A DNA stretch of 43,278 bases from NCBI GenBank assembly GCA_009694865.1, contig SICD01000005.1, positions 1 to 43,278 on the forward strand, in the 5' to 3' direction. Positions 38,948 to 43,278 of the stretch are shown piece after piece. Numbering within the stretch: position 1 is the stretch's first letter; every line of letters begins with the position of its first letter. Both the position numbers and the translations under genes were made by a program. The DNA is from Candidatus Magasanikiibacteriota bacterium (GTDB taxonomy: Bacteria > Patescibacteriota > Patescibacteriia > Magasanikbacterales > GWA2-37-8). Under the pieces are notes generated by a model. The model did no database searches. It saw only the letters and a program-made list of their open reading frames with translations, and was not told the DNA's origin.

Positions 38948-40801
38948 TTATTCAACCGTCACGCTCTTCGCCAAATTCCTCGGCCGATCAACATCTTTGC
39001 CTAACGCCACCGCCATATGATACGCAAACAACTGTAGTGGAATCGTGTTAACCAGTGGCTCCAACAATTCCATAGTTGGTGGAACATAAATCACATCATC
39101 GGCCAGTTCTTTTGCTTGCTCATCGCCTTCGGTCGCGATCAAAATTACCGGAGCCTTGCGCGCGCGTATCTCTTCGATGTTGCTCCTCATTTTATCATAT
39201 AATTGGTTTTTCGTCAGGATGGCGACCACTGGAAAATCCGGCGACAGAAGCGCAATTGGCCCGTGCTTCATTTCGCCACCCGGGTAGGCTTCGCTATGGA
39301 TATAGGTAATCTCTTTGAGTTTGAGTGAGCCCTCCAGCGCTACCGGAAAATTAACACCGCGGCCAAGAAAAAGAAAATTTTTATACTGCTTATACTTCTC
39401 AACTATTTTTTTAACTTCACTTTCAATCTTAAGAGATTGTTCCATTTTTACCGAAATCTCCCGAAACGCTTTTACCAGGCGCTCACCAGTAGCTACCGTT
39501 ACACGACGCAAACGTCCAAACTGGAGAGCATACATGACGAGAACCGCAATCATATTAGTATACGCTTTAGTAGACGCGACTGCCAACTCCGGACCGGCGT
39601 GGATGTACGTGCCGCCATCAGTCTCGCGCGCAATGGTGGAACCAATCACATTCACAACTCCACGGACGAACGCGCCTTTACGTTTCGCTTCGCGCAAAGC
39701 CGCAATCGTATCAGCCGTTTCACCGGATTGCGAAATACCAAACACCAAAGTGTTTTTGTCGAGGATCGGGTCGCTATAGCGAAACTCGCTAGCCACTTCC
39801 ACTTCGGTAGGGATGCCAGCCAAACGTTCAAACGCGTACTTGCCAACCATCGCGGCGTACGAAGCAGTGCCACACGCAATTAAAATAACCCGGTTTATGC
39901 TACGCATATCAACGTCAGTCATGTTGAGCCCACCCAGGTGCGCCGTGCCTTCATCTTCCACCAACCGTCCACGCAAAGCATCTTTAATCACGGTGGGCTG
40001 ATCAAAAATTTCTTTTAACATAAAGTTAGCAAACCCGCCTTTTTCAGCTTCAGCTTCACTCCAGTCAATATGCTCGGTATGTTTATCAATCTTTTTATCC
40101 TGCAAATTAAAAATCTGCACGCCCGTATCGGTAATCTCCACCATCTCTTCATCATCTAAAAAAATCACCTGCTGAGTGTGTGCCAGCATCGGCGACGTGT
40201 CCGACGCGATAAAATATTCTTTGTCCCCTACCCCTACTACCAGCGGGCTCCCGAGCCTGGCCGCAATTAACGTCCTTGGATGCTTGGCGTGCATCACGAC
40301 CAGCCCATACGTGCCACGGACATAACTTAAGGCGCTCTGCACGGCCGCGCGAAGGGCACCTTGCTTGTCCGCCGAAGCTTCCGCGAAGGCGGAATATTGT
40401 GTTTCAATTAAATGCGCCAAAATTTCTGTATCGGTTTGCGAACGAAGCGTATGGCCTTTTAAAAATTTATCTTTCAGCTCGCGATAATTTTCCACAATCC
40501 CATTATGCACCACAATAATGTCGCCGCTACAATCGGTATGCGGGTGTGCGTTTTCCTCCGTAACTCCGCCATGCGTGGCCCAGCGAGTGTGGGCGATACC
40601 AAACGTACCCTGGATATTCTCATTCTGTAACTTGGCAGCCAAGTTATCAATCTTTCCAACTGCTCTAACACTCTTAAATGTACCGTTATGCGCAATCGCC
40701 ACACCGGCCGAATCATACCCCCGGTATTCAAGACGGCGCAGACCCTTGAGTAAAATCGGCAGCGCTTCTTTATGCCCAATATAACCTACAATTCCACACA
40801 T
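38948..40801 (-). CDS. glmS: glucosamine-fructose-6-phosphate aminotransferase
   Basis: 617 aa. It makes glucosamine-6-phosphate from fructose-6-phosphate and glutamine, the first step to UDP-GlcNAc. The N-terminal nucleophile is Cys2 (MCGIVGYIG), with RWATHGG and HNGIVENY; two SIS domains follow (SQSGETADTIAALREAK; ASTKAYTNMIAVL). The C-terminus NLAKSVTVE is complete. Residues about 137-147 (SAFAEASADK) come from a short palindrome (40367-40393) in a glutaminase loop. No glmS ribozyme is visible upstream. Confidence 0.96.
   Translation of the reverse strand: MCGIVGYIGHKEALPILLKGLRRLEYRGYDSAGVAIAHNGTFKSVRAVGKIDNLAAKLQNENIQGTFGIAHTRWATHGGVTEENAHPHTDCSGDIIVVHNGIVENYRELKDKFLKGHTLRSQTDTEILAHLIETQYSAFAEASADKQGALRAAVQSALSYVRGTYGLVVMHAKHPRTLIAARLGSPLVVGVGDKEYFIASDTSPMLAHTQQVIFLDDEEMVEITDTGVQIFNLQDKKIDKHTEHIDWSEAEAEKGGFANFMLKEIFDQPTVIKDALRGRLVEDEGTAHLGGLNMTDVDMRSINRVILIACGTASYAAMVGKYAFERLAGIPTEVEVASEFRYSDPILDKNTLVFGISQSGETADTIAALREAKRKGAFVRGVVNVIGSTIARETDGGTYIHAGPELAVASTKAYTNMIAVLVMYALQFGRLRRVTVATGERLVKAFREISVKMEQSLKIESEVKKIVEKYKQYKNFLFLGRGVNFPVALEGSLKLKEITYIHSEAYPGGEMKHGPIALLSPDFPVVAILTKNQLYDKMRSNIEEIRARKAPVILIATEGDEQAKELADDVIYVPPTMELLEPLVNTIPLQLFAYHMAVALGKDVDRPRNLAKSVTVE
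40367..40393. repeat. short palindrome inside glmS
   Basis: TCCGCC at one end and GGCGGA at the other, with GAAGCTTCCGCGAA between. Encodes FAEASADK, a peptide I have seen in other CPR proteins. Confidence 0.75.
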
Positions 40802-40806
40802 ATACT

Positions 40807-40818
40807 AAACAAATATTA
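40807..40818. repeat. short inverted repeat left of the four-helix-bundle gene
   Basis: AACAAATATTAT here is matched by AACAAATATTAA on the opposite strand near 41261-41272. AT-rich, so weak. Confidence 0.35.
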
Positions 40819-40844
40819 TTTTATTAAACAGAAATTAAAAAATA

Positions 40845-41225
40845 TTATCCCTCTTTCTGTTTTGATTGATACGTAGTTTTGATAAACAAATTAAGTTGAA
40901 AATGGATTAAGTCGGCGTGCTTTAGCAATTGATTGAACTGCTCTACAGTTATACGGCCCCGTTTATAGAGCAGGCAACACCAATGCTTGACCTCAAAAAG
41001 TGAACCACGAGAATTATAATAAAATTTGATTCGATCCAAGTAATGAAACCTACCATAACCTTCGGCAATATTTGCGCCGACTGAATCAACTGCTCTTATA
41101 AATTGGTCTCCAAAAATCTTTTTATCGTGCCAATCCAATCGTTCATATATTTGCCAGCCAACTTCACATAACTCTAAAGAAATTTTATAAACAAATACAT
41201 CACCTAATTTTGTATACCCTTCCAT
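40845..41225 (-). CDS. four-helix-bundle protein (23S rRNA IVS-like)
   Basis: 126 aa from ATG 41225 (MEGYTKLGDVFVYK). Blocks KISLELCEVGWQIYERL, FGDQFIRAVDSVGANIAEGYGRFHYLDRIKFYYNSRGSLFE-type segment and the C-terminal helix match the four-helix-bundle family first seen in rRNA intervening sequences. Function unknown. In CPR genomes it is often next to repeats, as here. Confidence 0.9.
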   Translation of the reverse strand: MEGYTKLGDVFVYKISLELCEVGWQIYERLDWHDKKIFGDQFIRAVDSVGANIAEGYGRFHYLDRIKFYYNSRGSLFEVKHWCCLLYKRGRITVEQFNQLLKHADLIHFQLNLFIKTTYQSKQKEG

Positions 41226-41249
41226 AAAATATTTGTTCAATATTCTTCA

Positions 41250-41331
41250 ATATCCATTTAATATTTGTTCCGGTAAAGGGAAGAGGGCGGCCGGCGCGTG
41301 TGCGTCGTCGCCCCTTTCCGTGGTTCGCCAG
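41250..41331 (-). other. hairpin region after the 52-aa GC-rich gene
   Basis: GGAAAGGGGCG and CGCCCTCTTCC pair (one mismatch) around a GC-rich loop that contains CGCACACG. No T-run follows, so it is not a standard terminator. Confidence 0.4.
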
Positions 41332-41490
41332 TCAGTCAACAACGGGACAGCCGTCCTCGGCCAGGCGCGAAAGCGCCACCTCGTCGATCGGCGGCGGCGG
41401 TTCCTCGCGCGGTGGCGTCTCGTCGAGAAGAGCGAGGGGGTTGCCATCGATGATCTTCTGATCCTGGCCTGCGCTACACTGAGTGCTCAT
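41332..41490 (-). CDS. 52-aa GC-rich hypothetical protein
   Basis: ATG at 41490 is placed by GGAGGAG five bases upstream. The product begins MSTQCSAGQDQKIIDG, has a Pro/Glu-rich middle (PPREEPPPPIDE) and ends DGCPVVD before TGA. Two Cys, no motif recognised. GC3-rich, unlike the flanking genes. Alternative frames in the same GC-rich stretch lack a ribosome binding site. Confidence 0.6.
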   Translation of the reverse strand: MSTQCSAGQDQKIIDGNPLALLDETPPREEPPPPIDEVALSRLAEDGCPVVD

Positions 41491-41587
41491 GGGATCTCCT
41501 CCTGCAAGCGGTCCACGGTTCTGGGGCACAATTCTCGCACTTACGAAAATTTTGCCACCACCTAAAAAATTAAACTTAATTAATTTT

Positions 41588-42343
41588 TCAAACGGTTAGT
41601 TTTTCAGCCATTGCCAACCCCTCTTTGGTATTTATCCCAATCGCCTCTTTCGGGTCAATCGCGACGCTGGAAATTTTTTTACCACTCGAAACCGCCATCC
41701 CAATCAAATCGGTTAAATAATATTCTCCTTGGCTATTTTCATTTTTTAATTTTTTTAAATTCTCCCACAGCCATCCAGATTCAAACACGTAGTAGCAGGG
41801 GTTCAATTCACTGGACATCGCCTCCTCGGGGATCGCATCTTTTAATTCTACTGATTTAATAATCCCACCGCTCGCATCACGCACAATCCTCCCAAAATCT
41901 TTTAGAGACGATCGCCATTCATTAAAATCCAGCACGGTGATAGTTGCAAGCGTTATGGTAGCCTGGGTTGCAGTGTGTTCACCAATCAATTTATTAATGG
42001 ATTTAGTAGTAATAAATGGCATGTCACCGTATAAAACTACTATGTGCCCTTCATCCTTAAGGCCAGCTTCGGTTTGAGCTACTGCGTGACCCGTACCAAG
42101 TTGTTTTTCCTGGACAACATAATTCGCTCGTTCGCCCAAATAATTCTGGACTAAATTGTCCCGCCTGCTCACTACCACAACTGGCTTAATTCCAGCCTGT
42201 TCAACTGCACCAACAACATAATCAACTAGCGGCCTATTCTTTAGCTCGTTCATCACTTTAGGCAAAGCACTCTGCATCCGCTTACCCTCCCCGGCCGCCA
42301 AAATAACTACGGCAACGTTATCGATGGGAACTGATGTGGTCAT
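41588..42343 (-). CDS. GlmU-like UDP-GlcNAc pyrophosphorylase (N-terminal domain only)
   Basis: 251 aa. The nucleotidyltransferase signature VVILAAGEGKRMQSALPKVMNEL (about 11-33), the uridine-binding QEKQLGTGHAV, YGDMPFI metal motif and FGRIVRD match GlmU's uridylyltransferase half. The left-handed beta-helix acetyltransferase half is absent, so acetylation would need another enzyme. TGA stop. Overlaps the HAD gene by 26 bases, so they are translated together. Confidence 0.88.
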   Translation of the reverse strand: MTTSVPIDNVAVVILAAGEGKRMQSALPKVMNELKNRPLVDYVVGAVEQAGIKPVVVVSRRDNLVQNYLGERANYVVQEKQLGTGHAVAQTEAGLKDEGHIVVLYGDMPFITTKSINKLIGEHTATQATITLATITVLDFNEWRSSLKDFGRIVRDASGGIIKSVELKDAIPEEAMSSELNPCYYVFESGWLWENLKKLKNENSQGEYYLTDLIGMAVSSGKKISSVAIDPKEAIGINTKEGLAMAEKLTV

Positions 42344-42959
42344 AAATTTCGGTAAGGGTGTTAAAGTATGGGAGGCCGGTCGCCTGATATTCCGCTTCCG
42401 GAAATGATGAGGATTTTTTCATCACGATTTTTATCTCTGGAAATTGTTTCGCTAGCGCGACCGTCTCCGGGACTTTATCATTAATAAACCAAATTTCTTT
42501 ATCCGACACATTTTTCAACAATTCTTCCATCACCGTATGTTTCTCCTCATCCACCATAAATACTCTGTCAAAATATTTCTCAATTTCGAGCGCGCGGACT
42601 TTTTTAAACTGATACTCCGCATCCCCAAGACTAAGCAAAATCATTGGCTCGCCAAAGGATTTAAGTTTTTCTAAAAACGTAATCGCATCGGGAAATAAAA
42701 ATTCTTTTAACCGCTCTGGGGCCATGGTACTGGCCAACGCGGCAAATGCTTTATCTTCATCAAAACCTTTCATTGCCAAAACCTGCGCGTGACGTTGGTC
42801 GTCATACCACACCTGGCCACTCGCGCTATTGCGCGCCTCCCGGTACGTTTGCAAATACAGGTCCTCCGAAATACCTAGTGGCGCCAGTGCCGCCACGCGA
42901 GCGTTGCTAAATCCGGGGCGGGTATTAAACAGCGTATCATCAAAATCAATAATAAACAT
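42318..42959 (-). CDS. HAD-superfamily hydrolase
   Basis: 213 aa. Motif I is FIIDFDDTLFNTRPG (DxDxT), motif II ILLSLGD, and motif IV WFINDKVPETVALA. The cap is helical. Substrate unknown. Its 3' end overlaps the GlmU-like gene start. Confidence 0.85.
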   Translation of the reverse strand: MFIIDFDDTLFNTRPGFSNARVAALAPLGISEDLYLQTYREARNSASGQVWYDDQRHAQVLAMKGFDEDKAFAALASTMAPERLKEFLFPDAITFLEKLKSFGEPMILLSLGDAEYQFKKVRALEIEKYFDRVFMVDEEKHTVMEELLKNVSDKEIWFINDKVPETVALAKQFPEIKIVMKKSSSFPEAEYQATGLPYFNTLTEIYDHISSHR

Positions 42960-42969
42960 ACTCGCCAGG

Positions 42970-43069
42970 TCGCTAATATCTTTTTAATATCTGTTTAATA
43001 TTCTTTTAATATTATTGATAATCAACGAGAATATTGAAAAGATATTAAACAAATATTGAGAAAATATTT
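42970..43069. repeat. AATATT-type microrepeat
   Basis: Units CTTTTTAATAT and TTTAATATTC repeat in both orientations (AATATCTTTTTAATATC ... GATATTAAACAAATATTG). No gene seen. Confidence 0.5.
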
Positions 43070-43278
43070 TTACAGTTTATCCCAAAGATTATCAAAAATA
43101 ATTTTCTGCGTTTCGCACACCCCTTCGTTTTCAATCACCACTCCCACTAAATCTTTTTTTGCGTTGAGTGAGATGTAGGCCGTCTTCCCTGGATAAATAA
43201 TAATGTCGGTGGGCGTTTTGCTTTCGGCTTTAAGCCACTTGCGTTCATCCAGCCCGCGCAGTTCCCCGCCTTCACCAA
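43070..43278 (-). CDS. C-terminal part of a TrmB-like regulator, cut by window edge
   Basis: The last 68 codons of a minus-strand frame open to the right edge: DERKWLKAESKTPTDIIIYP ... VGVVIENEGVCETQKIIF ... DNLWDKL, then TAA. IIIYPGKTAYISL and the ETQKIIFDNLW end resemble the C-termini of CPR TrmB-family regulators. The DNA-binding part lies outside the window. Confidence 0.6.
   Translation of the reverse strand, partial: GEGGELRGLDERKWLKAESKTPTDIIIYPGKTAYISLNAKKDLVGVVIENEGVCETQKIIFDNLWDKL

Noticed and set aside
38948-40850. glmS ribozyme upstream of glmS
   Set aside because: The DNA before the ATG at 40801 is AT-rich repeat and the end of another gene; no ribozyme core was seen.
1-43278. 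CRISPR array
   Set aside because: Tandem microrepeats exist (TTTGACA, TAGCTTG, TTTTCTTG), but there are no regular repeats with unique spacers and no cas genes.

Overview
The window looks like part of a Candidate Phyla Radiation (Patescibacteria) chromosome. Reasons: compact genes with few non-coding stretches; GlmR/YvcK, GlmS and a GlmU-like pyrophosphorylase close together; TrmB-type regulators; CARDB-rich secreted proteins; a TMEM43-like protein; small GIY-YIG, GxxExxY and four-helix-bundle genes; and very many small palindromic repeats, some inside reading frames. I cannot place it more finely. Host-type genes are of moderate GC and end in TAA, TAG or TGA. One GNAT stop overlaps the next ATG as ATGA, so UGA is a normal stop in the host background. 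Several promoters fit TTGACA-N17-TATAAT.

Layout. 1-480: end of a GC-rich gene. 0.6-6.2 kb: rpsA-like S1 gene (minus), a 181-bp miniature inverted-repeat element with 8-bp target duplications, a degenerate metallo-beta-lactamase-fold gene, a small membrane protein and gyrA. 6.2-7.1 kb: a lone GC-rich gene. 7.1-11.6 kb (minus): TMEM43-like protein and transketolase; FemAB-type transferase and tRNA-Arg(CCG). 11.6-17.7 kb: the accessory island. 17.9-22.7 kb: TrmB regulator, a 693-aa putative methyltransferase, rpmF-nusB-rnc and tRNAs. 22.7-27.2 kb: two CARDB surface proteins. 27.3-28.2 kb: a GC-rich lipoprotein gene and a 22-aa lysine-rich peptide gene. 28.2-43.3 kb: housekeeping genes, mostly minus strand (EndoQ, RluA, RlmI-like, HIT-like, citryl-CoA lyase/synthetase-like trio, GNAT, GlmR, HAD, GlmS, GlmU-N, HAD, partial TrmB), with repeat-associated small genes between them.

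The island (about 11.6-17.7 kb, all minus strand) is the most unusual part. Seven very GC-rich genes (basic 95-aa protein, Csx15-like protein, nucleoside diphosphate kinase, MYG1-family protein with an in-frame UGA, two unrecognised proteins, zinc ribbon) are separated by AT-richer non-coding DNA. That DNA carries six copies of a two-hairpin element: the stem sequences change but pairing is kept, and GCAC stays in the first loop. Two copies are followed by a nearly identical leader of about 120 bp. Upstream lies roughly 550 nt of highly structured sequence with its own consensus promoter. None of the seven genes ends in TGA. I regard this as a possible undescribed RNA-linked gene-cassette system; its function is not known from the sequence.

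A second theme is intrusion of small repeats into coding genes without loss of frame: EndoQ, both citryl-CoA synthetase-like subunits, GlmS, FemAB (three times), the RlmI-like methyltransferase and transketolase. Repeats also form the C-termini of GlmR and the SucC-like protein, and one overwrites the 5' end of a tRNA gene.
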